Origin: Candidatus Aenigmatarchaeota archaeon | Lineage (GTDB): Archaea > Aenigmatarchaeota > Aenigmatarchaeia > QMZP01 | Direction of reading: 5' to 3' | NCBI GenBank assembly: GCA_016202725.1 | Contig: JACQOD010000012.1 | Location: forward strand, 1 to 14,652 | DNA length: 14,652 nt | Shown: one piece after another, positions 6,862 through 12,462 of the stretch | Position numbering within the stretch: position 1 is the stretch's first letter | How the letters are laid out: every line of letters starts with the position of its first letter | The notes under the pieces: generated by a model | Seen by the model: the letters and a program-made list of their open reading frames with translations, nothing else | The model's database searches: none | Told to the model about the DNA's origin: nothing | Translations under genes and position numbers: made by a program

Positions 6862-6862
6862 A
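6838..6862 (+). repeat. GC-rich inverted repeat touching the transporter start codon
   Basis: TGCCCCCT at 6838-6845 can pair with AGGGGGCA at 6855-6862, whose last base is the A of the ATG. The loop is nine bases. If the mRNA has a leader, the hairpin would cover the start codon and slow translation. If the mRNA is leaderless, it would not be transcribed. It may simply reflect the local C-rich composition. Confidence 0.4.
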
Positions 6863-7767
6863 TGGCCTGGCTGGAGTACGCCCTCGCGGCTGCGGTGGTC
6901 CTCTCCGCCGTGCACCTCCTCGAGAAGCACGTCCTCATCGACGAGCTCAAGGACCCGGTCTTCGCCACCACGGTGGCAGGGTTCTCCACCTTCCTGCTGC
7001 TGGCCCTCCTGGCGGCCTTCGCCAACCCCTTCCTCCTCCCTCCCTGGATCGCCCTGCTGGCCTTCGCCGCGGGCGTGGCCTACAACCTCTCCGCAATCCC
7101 CTACTTCACCGCCGAGGAGGGCGAGGAGGTCTCCCGCGTCACGCCCATGCTCAACCTCCAGGCGGTCTTCATCGCCCTCTTCGCCGCGGCCTTCCTGGGC
7201 GAATCCCTGGCCACGTCAGCCTACGTGGGCATGTTCCTGGTGGTCGGGGGGGCCATGCTGATCACCATGAAGCACCGCCCCGCCCTCCGGCTTCCCCGCC
7301 CCTTCCGCCGCCGCGTCTCCGTGCACTCCCTCGCCACGCTCGTGCTCGCCTCCACCCTCCTGCTCGCAGTCCGGAACCTCCTCCTGGATGCGGCCACGGC
7401 CTCCTCCCCCCTCTTCGCCGTGCTCGCTTGGGTGGGGCTGGGCGGCCTGTCCGTGGGGGCCATCCTGCTGGCATTCCACCACCCCCGCATCCGGGGCACG
7501 AACAAGAAAGGCATCGAGCACTTCCTGGCGGCAAGCGTGCTCGCCTTCCTCTTCTTCCTCCTGGCATCCCGGGCCATCGCCGAGGGCCCCGTGAGCCTGG
7601 TCTCCGCGGTCCTGTCCACCAGCATATTCTTCGTCTTCCTGGGGGCCGTCCTCCTCTCGCGCACGCATTCGCACATCGTCCGGGAGGAGCTCCGCGGCTC
7701 CTCCATCGCCATCAAGCTCGCCGCCATGCTCCTGATCTTCATCGGCCTCTGGCTGGTGGTGCGGTGA
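6862..7767 (+). CDS. EamA-family (drug/metabolite type) membrane transporter
   Basis: The 301-residue protein has about ten membrane helices, roughly at 5-22, 33-54, 60-80, 95-112, 118-135, 155-175, 182-204, 218-236, 243-266 and 278-300. This is two five-helix EamA repeats, as in DMT-superfamily exporters of metabolites, amino acids or drugs. The first repeat carries the typical stretch VTPMLNLQAVFIALFAAAFLGE with conserved Glu114, and then GMFLVVGGAMLI. A charged loop at about 136-152 joins the halves. The substrate cannot be read from the sequence. The gene is alone, and the next gene (alba) faces it. The ATG at 6862 has only a G-run immediately before it, so either leaderless translation or a poorly spaced site is used. 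Confidence 0.88.
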   Translation: MAWLEYALAAAVVLSAVHLLEKHVLIDELKDPVFATTVAGFSTFLLLALLAAFANPFLLPPWIALLAFAAGVAYNLSAIPYFTAEEGEEVSRVTPMLNLQAVFIALFAAAFLGESLATSAYVGMFLVVGGAMLITMKHRPALRLPRPFRRRVSVHSLATLVLASTLLLAVRNLLLDAATASSPLFAVLAWVGLGGLSVGAILLAFHHPRIRGTNKKGIEHFLAASVLAFLFFLLASRAIAEGPVSLVSAVLSTSIFFVFLGAVLLSRTHSHIVREELRGSSIAIKLAAMLLIFIGLWLVVR

Positions 7768-7974
7768 GGGCGCATTTGTTGTTGAGGCAGAGGCGGCTTC
7801 CAGGCGGGAAAGGTCCTTGACATTGCTCCCGCTGGGGATGCACGGCGAGCGCATCTCCCCAGCCTGCCCTTGCCTGCCGGAGGGCGTGCTCGCGACCCCT
7901 CCAGCCGTTCCCCTGCAGGCTTCGCCACACCCCCTGCTCCCGCTGGGAGAGGAAAGAAAAGAAAGGGGGCGGGC
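7768..7974. other. Non-coding region between convergent transporter and alba genes
   Basis: No gene is supported. TGCTCCCGCTGGG occurs twice, at 7824-7836 and 7935-7947. The second copy contains a small hairpin, CTCCC-GCT-GGGAG (7937-7949). A pyrimidine tract for leftward transcription follows alba. Confidence 0.45.
7950..7965 (-). terminator. T-rich terminator of alba
   Basis: Read leftward the tract is CTTTCTTTTCTTTCCT. It begins about ten bases after the alba stop codon and is followed by a CTCCC/GGGAG hairpin. T-rich tracts after the stop are the usual archaeal termination signal. Confidence 0.5.
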
Positions 7975-8283
7975 CTACTTGCTCAGGGTGATCTGGATGG
8001 TGGAGACCCGCATGGGCCTGTTCTCGGTGTCTGTCAGCTCCTCGGTGCCAATGGACACGGTCGGGGTTAGGTTCTGGACGAACTTGTTCCTGATCACTTC
8101 CGCCACGTCCACCGCGGTCGAAATGCTCCTTCCCCGGGCGCGGATGTGCACTTCCTTGTGCTCGCCCGAGAACTGCGTGATGGCAGCCAGGACGTAGGCC
8201 ATCACCGGCTTCTTGCCGATGAAGATGGTGTTCGGGCCCGCGCGCTCCTTGGGCGCGATATGCTTGTGCTCTTTCTGATCCAT
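7975..8283 (-). CDS. albA: Alba-family DNA/RNA-binding chromatin protein
   Basis: Alba dimers coat DNA and RNA in archaea and help to package the chromosome. The 102-residue product matches the family throughout. GKKPVMAYVLAAITQF starts at residue 23, with the Lys24-Lys25 pair at the place of the acetylation-controlled lysines of Sulfolobus Alba. EVHIRARGRSISTAVDVAEV includes the RNA/DNA-contacting Arg50-Gly51-Arg52. The last strand ends in VSTIQITL. The first 15 residues are a lysine/histidine-rich tail. A near-perfect ribosome site, GAGGAGGT at 8299-8292, lies 8 bases before the ATG. With a TATA element about 80 bases upstream, the mRNA should have a leader of about 57 bases, unlike the leaderless genes nearby. 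High expression is expected. Confidence 0.97.
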   Translation of the reverse strand: MDQKEHKHIAPKERAGPNTIFIGKKPVMAYVLAAITQFSGEHKEVHIRARGRSISTAVDVAEVIRNKFVQNLTPTVSIGTEELTDTENRPMRVSTIQITLSK

Positions 8284-8291
8284 ACTAGTGT

Positions 8292-8299
8292 ACCTCCTC
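8292..8299 (-). promoter_or_regulatory. Strong ribosome binding site of alba
   Basis: GAGGAGGT, eight bases before the ATG, is close to the full complement of the 16S rRNA end. Confidence 0.8.
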
Positions 8300-8363
8300 T
8301 TACGAAATCCATGCCGTTGCTGTGGTCCATGCCCGATGTGGTCTATTGTTGGGGGGAAACCTT

Positions 8364-8371
8364 CTTAAAGG
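8364..8371 (-). promoter_or_regulatory. TATA-like element of alba
   Basis: Read leftward the element is CCTTTAAG. It would place the transcript start near 8340 and leave a leader of about 57 bases that contains the ribosome site. Confidence 0.5.
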
Positions 8372-8447
8372 TTCAGCGGACCGTTCCGTGTGGAAAGAAT
8401 GGCGACTGCCATCGATCCTTGAAAGGGGCGTCAATGGTATCCTGCGG

Positions 8448-8471
8448 GCCTGCCTCCCGGTCCCGGCAGGC
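8448..8471 (-). repeat. Hairpin after the surface-protein operon
   Basis: GCCTGCC at 8448-8454 pairs with GGCAGGC at 8465-8471 around a ten-base loop, about 45 bases past the stop of the 476-residue gene. It could mark the 3' end of the operon transcript. No T-run follows, so the role is uncertain. Confidence 0.3.
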
Positions 8472-8515
8472 GCCGCTGCAATGTGCCACACCGCTTGAGG
8501 ACCGCTGGACGGCTC

Positions 8516-9946
8516 CTATGCGGCAGCGGCGAGGGGCTGCGCGGAGAAGGTGCCGGCAAGGGGCTCGCCCCGGGCGCGGGTCCCCTGGAATTCCCCTGCC
8601 ACGCCCGCGGCGTCCACTTCTCCGACCAGGTCCAGCAGGACCACCTCCTGGTTCCCCTCCACGAGCAGCAAGGCAGGCACCCCCTCCAGGGCCAGCAGCC
8701 CCCCGGCCAGGGAGCCCTGCCCCCGGACGATCCCCCCCTGGAGGCCGGTTGCCCAGGCCACCACCTCCCCGTCCTGCTGGAGGTCGAGGAAGAAGGAGCT
8801 CTCCTCGCCGGCTGCCACGGTGACCACATACCTCCCCTCGAGCTCGGGAATGTCCACCTGCTCGTCCAGGGCGAGGTCCACCCGGACGCCGAAGGCCAGC
8901 TGGAGGGGGGAATAGGCCACTGCTTGCCCGTTGAAGACGGGGACCTTCGTCTCCTCCCGGGAGTCGGTCACGGTGACCCTGGCCACGGCCTTGATCTGGT
9001 AGGTGAACTGGCATTCCAGGGTGATGACCTGTTCCTCCCCGTCGAAGCCCGAGGTGCCGCTGCAGGCAGGTTCTATCGTGGCAGAGGCCTCCACGACCGC
9101 AAGGGCGCGGTCGTACGGCGGGGCGTCCTCCAGGGCGATCCCCTCCATCCCTGCCCTGATCTTCCCCGAAATCTCCTCCTCTGCCTGGGCGAGGCTCTTC
9201 CCCTGCAGGCCGAGGACCTGGTTGCCCATCTCCCGGGCATCGGGCTGGAAGAGGGCAACGGCAGGCCCGCGCAGGACTGCTGTCCCCTGCTTGGGCCAGG
9301 CGTTGGCCTCCTGGACGACCAGGCGCTTCACCTGGGTGCCCACGCCTCTTCCCAACCTCCACTCCCCTTCCAGAAGGTCGATGCAATGCATTGGGAAGGT
9401 CCGCATGAGGCGTGAATCGCCAAGAAGCAGGGCATGCTCTCCTCGTGAGGGAACCGCACGTTCGACAAGAATGGCATCTGCTGAATCTGCTGACCCCCGA
9501 AGCCCTTGCGCAGTCTGGCTGAAGGTGACCTGATAGGTCGTTGGAGGCCTTACGAGGCGATTCTGCAAATAGGTGAATCCCCCTCCCATATAACGGTTCA
9601 AATGCGTTCCCACCACCTTTCCTAATTCATCTATCGCATGGGGAGGCGGATAGCCGCTATTGTCATACCAGAGGGCAAGATTTCCCTCCCGCCTCTCTTC
9701 GGGAACTTCGCTATACCCACCGGTCTGCAGCACGTCCCAGCATCCCTGGTAATAGGCATAGGAAAACGATTGGTCGGCAACCAGCTTGCCGTATTCAACG
9801 GCGTTCGCCAAGCTATACGTGTCCCGTGTGAGATGGGCAAACTCGTCTCCCCCCCCACCAAAAACCTTAAGTTCAACAAGAGGGAGGAAAAACGTCAGGA
9901 GAAAGACGCCAATCACGAAAATGAACGTCTCTACGAACCCTTTCAT
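8516..9946 (-). CDS. Large pilin-like exterior protein with one N-terminal helix
   Basis: This 476-residue protein is not from a family I recognise by name. It starts MKGFVETFIFVIGVFLLTFF, a Lys-Gly followed by a helix with an early Glu, like archaeal class III (type IV pilin-like) signal sequences. The rest looks exterior. It has a Tyr-rich segment (YAYYQGCWDVLQTGGY, 63-78), four cysteines (69, 188, 295, 312), and a strand-rich C-terminal half with VTVTDS and YVVTVAAGEE stretches suggesting beta domains. The ATG overlaps the stop of the upstream gene by four bases (ATGA), so it is the last gene of the coupled operon. The 3' half is clearly more GC-rich than the 5' half. A pilus-like or adhesin role is inferred from the signal type and the neighbours. 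Confidence 0.7.
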   Translation of the reverse strand: MKGFVETFIFVIGVFLLTFFLPLVELKVFGGGGDEFAHLTRDTYSLANAVEYGKLVADQSFSYAYYQGCWDVLQTGGYSEVPEERREGNLALWYDNSGYPPPHAIDELGKVVGTHLNRYMGGGFTYLQNRLVRPPTTYQVTFSQTAQGLRGSADSADAILVERAVPSRGEHALLLGDSRLMRTFPMHCIDLLEGEWRLGRGVGTQVKRLVVQEANAWPKQGTAVLRGPAVALFQPDAREMGNQVLGLQGKSLAQAEEEISGKIRAGMEGIALEDAPPYDRALAVVEASATIEPACSGTSGFDGEEQVITLECQFTYQIKAVARVTVTDSREETKVPVFNGQAVAYSPLQLAFGVRVDLALDEQVDIPELEGRYVVTVAAGEESSFFLDLQQDGEVVAWATGLQGGIVRGQGSLAGGLLALEGVPALLLVEGNQEVVLLDLVGEVDAAGVAGEFQGTRARGEPLAGTFSAQPLAAAA

Positions 9947-10377
9947 CTTCCCGAAACCTCCATGGCTCCTTTGCGGAGGCCTGGGAGGGGGATCGTGACG
10001 TGCACATCAGGGGGTTCCTCTGCTTCACCATCGCCCCACAGCACGTCACCCCGCTCGTCCTTGACGATCACGTTCCATCCCAACGCTTCCGCGGTATCCC
10101 CCGCATCGCTTCCTGGCATCCCAGCCCCCGCGCGCAGGGAACCGAGTTCCTCGAGCTGGGAAATCCCCCCCCGCTCCGATTGCAGATAGCTGTTCACGGC
10201 GCCTCCCGCATCGTCAATCTCCATCGTGAGGTGGATCGTCTTTTCGATACCAACCAAACGCTGCACGGCCTCTACTCTCAAGAGGGTGATGGCGGCCAGC
10301 ATTGCCGCCACCCATATGATTGCAATTGCCATCCCTGCAATCCCCCGCCTAGATCGTGACTTGGAGCTGACCAACAT
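9943..10377 (-). CDS. Small pilin-like protein with RRG-type class III signal
   Basis: The 144-residue protein starts with a basic leader ending in SRSRRG, followed by IAGMAIAIIWVAAMLAAITL. This matches the layout of archaeal type IV pilin-like signal peptides cut after Gly. The exterior part is acidic, has a region near EIDDAGGAVNSYLQSERGG and no cysteines. The start chosen is ATG 10377 because GAGGAGG lies nine bases upstream. An in-frame GTG at 10386 overlaps that site. The gene overlaps the upstream gene by 29 bases and the downstream one by four, so coupled translation is expected. The family is not named here; membership in a pilus-like complex is inference. Confidence 0.7.
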   Translation of the reverse strand: MLVSSKSRSRRGIAGMAIAIIWVAAMLAAITLLRVEAVQRLVGIEKTIHLTMEIDDAGGAVNSYLQSERGGISQLEELGSLRAGAGMPGSDAGDTAEALGWNVIVKDERGDVLWGDGEAEEPPDVHVTIPLPGLRKGAMEVSGR

Positions 10378-10747
10378 GGCGGTCACCCTCCTCGTTCTCT
10401 AAGACGATGGTGATACGGTGTTCTTCACCTTCCCTGTCTTCGGGTGTGCGCCATACTAGGCCAGGTTCCCGGAGGTCCCACACCGCTACGGCAACGTTCC
10501 CTCGGATCCCGCATTTCTCCGGAAGTTCCTGGAGTGTGCTCTCCAGGGCTGTTACCGTTACGATCCCATTCTCCGCAATGCACTGCTCCACGACGTGGGC
10601 CGTGTCAACTGCCTTCAACTTCTGGAGTGCGGATTCCTCCACCACTGACACGCTGACGAAGTCGGACGTCACAAGGAGCATGATGACGGACACTAATGCA
10701 ATCGCCCAGAAGAACTTGATAGCTTCTTCCACTTGCCCTCTCAGCAT
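10349..10747 (-). CDS. Small pilin-like protein with RG|Q class III signal
   Basis: The 132-residue protein begins MLRGQVEEAIKFFWAIALVS. Arg-Gly before Gln with a close Glu resembles the archaeal class III signal (cut after Gly, mature start near QxSxE), and the helix covers about 11-27. The exterior part has two cysteines, Cys56 and Cys79, in VEQCIAENG and PEKCGI, likely a disulfide. A strand-rich end follows. The ATG overlaps the upstream stop (ATGCTGA), with an AGAGGTG-type ribosome site just before it. It sits in the middle of the five-gene overlapping set. A pilin or pseudopilin role is inferred. Confidence 0.72.
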   Translation of the reverse strand: MLRGQVEEAIKFFWAIALVSVIMLLVTSDFVSVSVVEESALQKLKAVDTAHVVEQCIAENGIVTVTALESTLQELPEKCGIRGNVAVAVWDLREPGLVWRTPEDREGEEHRITIVLENEEGDRHVGQLQVTI

Positions 10748-11226
10748 GCAGCCACCTCTGCAAACCGCTGGTCTTTGGCCTTGCTGACGCAGACCGTCGA
10801 AACCTTTTCAATGAACTGCTCGCGCGCCTCATCATCCTCCAGGAAACCTGCGATGGGAGCAACCGAACTGTCAACCTGCCCTTCTCCTTTATAGGGGGTC
10901 ACCACAACGTAATAGCCCTCTTGGCCAAAGGGGGGAGCACCGACCACCCAACGATAGAGCCGGCGTGCATGCTCGGCAGGGAATAACAGGGGATCATAAT
11001 AGATGACGCTAATGTCAAAGGTTTGTTCGCGTTCCAGCCGGATTGTGCCGTACACCTGTTCCTCCGCAGACAGCGCGGTCAATTCGGACGCGATAATATG
11101 CGCAAGCTCGGCCCCCTGGTACTCTGCGAACTGGTAGGGTCCGAGGAGGCGAAGGATGACCACTATTGCCAATCCGAGCAGCATGATCATTCCAATGAAC
11201 ATGATCGCCATTTGTGGGGTTTTCAT
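10741..11226 (-). CDS. Single-helix membrane protein of the surface operon
   Basis: The 161-residue protein has a methionine-rich N-terminal helix (about 6-29, starting MKTPQMAIMFIGMIMLLGLA). An exterior domain follows with a YYDPLLFPAEHARRLYRW segment and two cysteines near its end (VSTVCVSK and the final Cys). There is no charged leader ending in Gly, so it is less clearly pilin-like than its neighbours. The start chosen is ATG 11226, which overlaps the upstream TGA (ATGA). An in-frame ATG at 11241 would add five residues inside the upstream gene. I do not recognise the family. Its place in the operon suggests a structural partner. Confidence 0.7.
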   Translation of the reverse strand: MKTPQMAIMFIGMIMLLGLAIVVILRLLGPYQFAEYQGAELAHIIASELTALSAEEQVYGTIRLEREQTFDISVIYYDPLLFPAEHARRLYRWVVGAPPFGQEGYYVVVTPYKGEGQVDSSVAPIAGFLEDDEAREQFIEKVSTVCVSKAKDQRFAEVAAC

Positions 11227-11870
11227 ACGGCCACCCGGCATGCTGCCGCAGTCTCAAACGTGCCTTCCATACGCTCGATGAGGTAGGTCCCACCCTGCTG
11301 GGTGAATCGTAGGCATGCAACGTCTTCTCCCTCCTCGGGCGCCCTCAAGACCAACACATCATCCTCCCCCCTGAACTTGTAACCCGATATGCCAAACGCC
11401 ATCACGTCCGCCGCCTGTCTCCTGAAGTAATCCACTCCTTCCCCGCGCGTGACGATGCGAGTGAAGGCACCCACCGTGTCCGGTACAGCCACGACGCATC
11501 CGTCCTTATTGAGGCATGTCCTGCATTCCCGTAAGCACTCCTCTTCGTCCCCGTCGTACTGATCGGTGTCATCAAGGCAAACGGCCACGCATTCTCCTGT
11601 GCCACCGAAGATGACGCGGTCGACGCACGTTCCGTCGAGCGTCAAGCCGCGGGTGAACGATGGGTCCCCGATGGCCCCTCCGGGATCATTTTCCGGGGTA
11701 AGGGAGCCCACGAGAGGCCTGATCTCTTTTTCCACCACATTCTTCCAACATGCCGTCTGGAAATACCCCCACAACAGCAGGAGAAGGGCTACCGTGCAAA
11801 GAATGCCAAGCACAATGGCGAGGGTCTCGACAAGACTCGAATGCAGGGCGACGCCGCTTGGGCCTTCCAT
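11223..11870 (-). CDS. Cysteine-rich single-helix membrane protein, first gene of operon
   Basis: The 215-residue protein has an N-terminal membrane helix (about 14-35, with Glu15 at its start). Its exterior part is unusually rich in cysteine: Cys82, 94, 98, 112, 116, 119 and 125 lie within 44 residues, plus Cys25, 41, 186 and 211. The cluster includes CxxxC and CxxxCxxC spacings and brackets an acidic loop, DDTDQYDGDEEE. It could be a disulfide knot with a Ca2+ site or a metal-binding patch. The start chosen is ATG 11870, 26 bases after a CTATTTATG promoter element. The frame also offers ATG 11888, but that lies too close to the TATA box to be in the transcript. The family is not recognised. 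Confidence 0.72.
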   Translation of the reverse strand: MEGPSGVALHSSLVETLAIVLGILCTVALLLLLWGYFQTACWKNVVEKEIRPLVGSLTPENDPGGAIGDPSFTRGLTLDGTCVDRVIFGGTGECVAVCLDDTDQYDGDEEECLRECRTCLNKDGCVVAVPDTVGAFTRIVTRGEGVDYFRRQAADVMAFGISGYKFRGEDDVLVLRAPEEGEDVACLRFTQQGGTYLIERMEGTFETAAACRVAV

Positions 11871-12058
11871 AGCTATAATGGGTCCCACCCGTCATAAATA
11901 GAGCGACTTAAGGCGCTTGCGCAATCCCTCTGGATCGCCAGGTAGGCACTCCTAGATGCACCTGCTCGTGAACATATCCAGCCGCGACCACGGAAATGGG
12001 GCGTGGCGCCGCCAAATGCAACCGGTTTTCATCCAGAGTTAATTCCGCAAAACCTGAA
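11871..12058. other. Gap between micro-peptide genes and the five-gene operon
   Basis: No gene is supported. A 62-codon leftward frame (12096-11908) overlaps the 39-residue peptide gene and lacks recognisable features. A TTGCGCAA palindrome lies near 11917-11924, next to a CTTAAG site, just upstream of the operon promoter, and might be a regulator site. Confidence 0.4.
11893..11900 (-). promoter_or_regulatory. TATA-like element of the five-gene surface operon
   Basis: Read leftward the element is TATTTATG within CTCTATTTATG, centred 26 bases before ATG 11870. It sets that ATG as the leaderless start and separates this operon from the micro-peptide genes upstream. Confidence 0.6.
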
Positions 12059-12178
12059 TCAAATGAATGGAAGCTTGATGCCGAGGAAGGGTCCAATAAA
12101 CTTAATGATCAGGAAGGCAAAGACAATGAAGGCAAGGACTTCAAGAAGAAAGGCTATGCCAAAATCGCCGCGTTTCAT
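12059..12178 (-). CDS. 39-residue single-helix pilin-like peptide
   Basis: This is a very short gene for MKRGDFGIAFLLEVLAFIVF and a further 19 residues, ending GIKLPFI. KRG before a long hydrophobic stretch with an inner Glu13 resembles the class III (pilin-type) signal of the larger neighbours. Almost the whole peptide is one membrane helix. The ATG begins one base after the stop of the 31-residue gene (TAGGATG), so the pair is co-translated. I do not know a named family. The hydrophobic design, the shared signal style and the position inside the locus make chance unlikely. It may be a small pilin, an assembly factor or a membrane subunit. Confidence 0.65.
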   Translation of the reverse strand: MKRGDFGIAFLLEVLAFIVFAFLIIKFIGPFLGIKLPFI

Positions 12179-12179
12179 C

Positions 12180-12275
12180 CTACCCCACATCCAGAAGTCC
12201 CCATTGGCGGAGCGCGGCCGCCATCACCAGTGCCAGCACAATGATGCCCATGAGAATAAGGAACAAGGTGCTCAT
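12180..12275 (-). CDS. 31-residue single-helix membrane peptide
   Basis: The ATG at 12275 opens a 31-codon gene starting MSTLFLILMGIIVLALVMAA and ending QWGLLDVG. The first 22 residues form one membrane helix, and a short polar tail with Arg23 follows. A TATA-like element lies upstream and the stop is one base from the next start. The ribosome site is poor (a G-run two bases before ATG), so a leaderless or nearly leaderless transcript is likely. The function is unknown. Confidence 0.6.
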   Translation of the reverse strand: MSTLFLILMGIIVLALVMAAALRQWGLLDVG

Positions 12276-12302
12276 GTCCCCCCGGAGATCCCTCATATCA
12301 TT

Positions 12303-12327
12303 TCTTAAGGTGCATGGATTAAATAGG
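12303..12327 (-). promoter_or_regulatory. Promoter region of the micro-peptide genes
   Basis: Two TATA-like elements read leftward: CCTATTTAATC at 12327-12317 and CCTTAAGA at 12310-12303. The first would give a 20-base leader, and the second an almost leaderless mRNA for ATG 12275. CCTATTTAATC resembles the elements before fic and the five-gene operon, so it is the better candidate. Confidence 0.5.
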
Positions 12328-12339
12328 TTTTGTCGGTTC

Positions 12340-12403
12340 CCTGCGCCGCGGAAAGCGGTCCTTCTCCATCCGAGCCTCCCCGAGTTTTCTCCGCGGCGTC
12401 AGG
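12340..12403. repeat. Long imperfect inverted repeat after the large surface gene
   Basis: CCTGCGCCGCGGA at 12340-12352 pairs with TCCGCGGCGTCAGG at 12390-12403, giving 13 base pairs with one bulged T and a 37-base loop. It lies about 60 bases past the stop of the large gene and just upstream of the micro-peptide promoter. It may be a transcript-end structure or a protein-binding site. Confidence 0.5.
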
Positions 12404-12462
12404 GCCAGAGCGGTGTGCGCTGCTTCCCGAAACAATCAATGCCCCTGATTCTTCCAGAGTCG

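Larger units (their letters stand above)
8284..8515. other. Alba leader and promoter region, and end of the surface operon
   Basis: This gap carries the alba leader, its promoter at 8364-8371 and a short hairpin at 8448-8471 after the surface operon. No gene is supported. Longer open frames crossing it are out-of-frame readings of the GC-rich 3' end of the 476-residue protein gene. Confidence 0.45.

Noticed and set aside
7216..7928. Leftward open frames opposite the EamA transporter gene
   Set aside because: The rightward frame has ten membrane helices and EamA motifs. The reverse frames are charged, low-complexity shadows.
7824..7947. Two copies of TGCTCCCGCTGGG as a possible mobile or CRISPR-like repeat
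   Set aside because: There are only two copies 111 bases apart with no further units or terminal features, so chance or a small duplication is enough.
8373..9386. Leftward open frame (337 codons) overlapping the 3' half of the 476-residue gene
   Set aside because: It is in another frame of the same strand and its product is dominated by Gly, Arg and Pro, as expected from GC-rich codons read out of frame.
11908..12096. Leftward 62-codon frame between the micro-peptides and the five-gene operon
   Set aside because: It overlaps the 39-residue peptide in another frame and lacks a ribosome site, helix or family mark.
11996..12308. Rightward 82- and 101-codon frames over the micro-peptide genes
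   Set aside because: Their Lys/Pro-rich products look like reverse readings of hydrophobic codons, and no promoter is placed for them.
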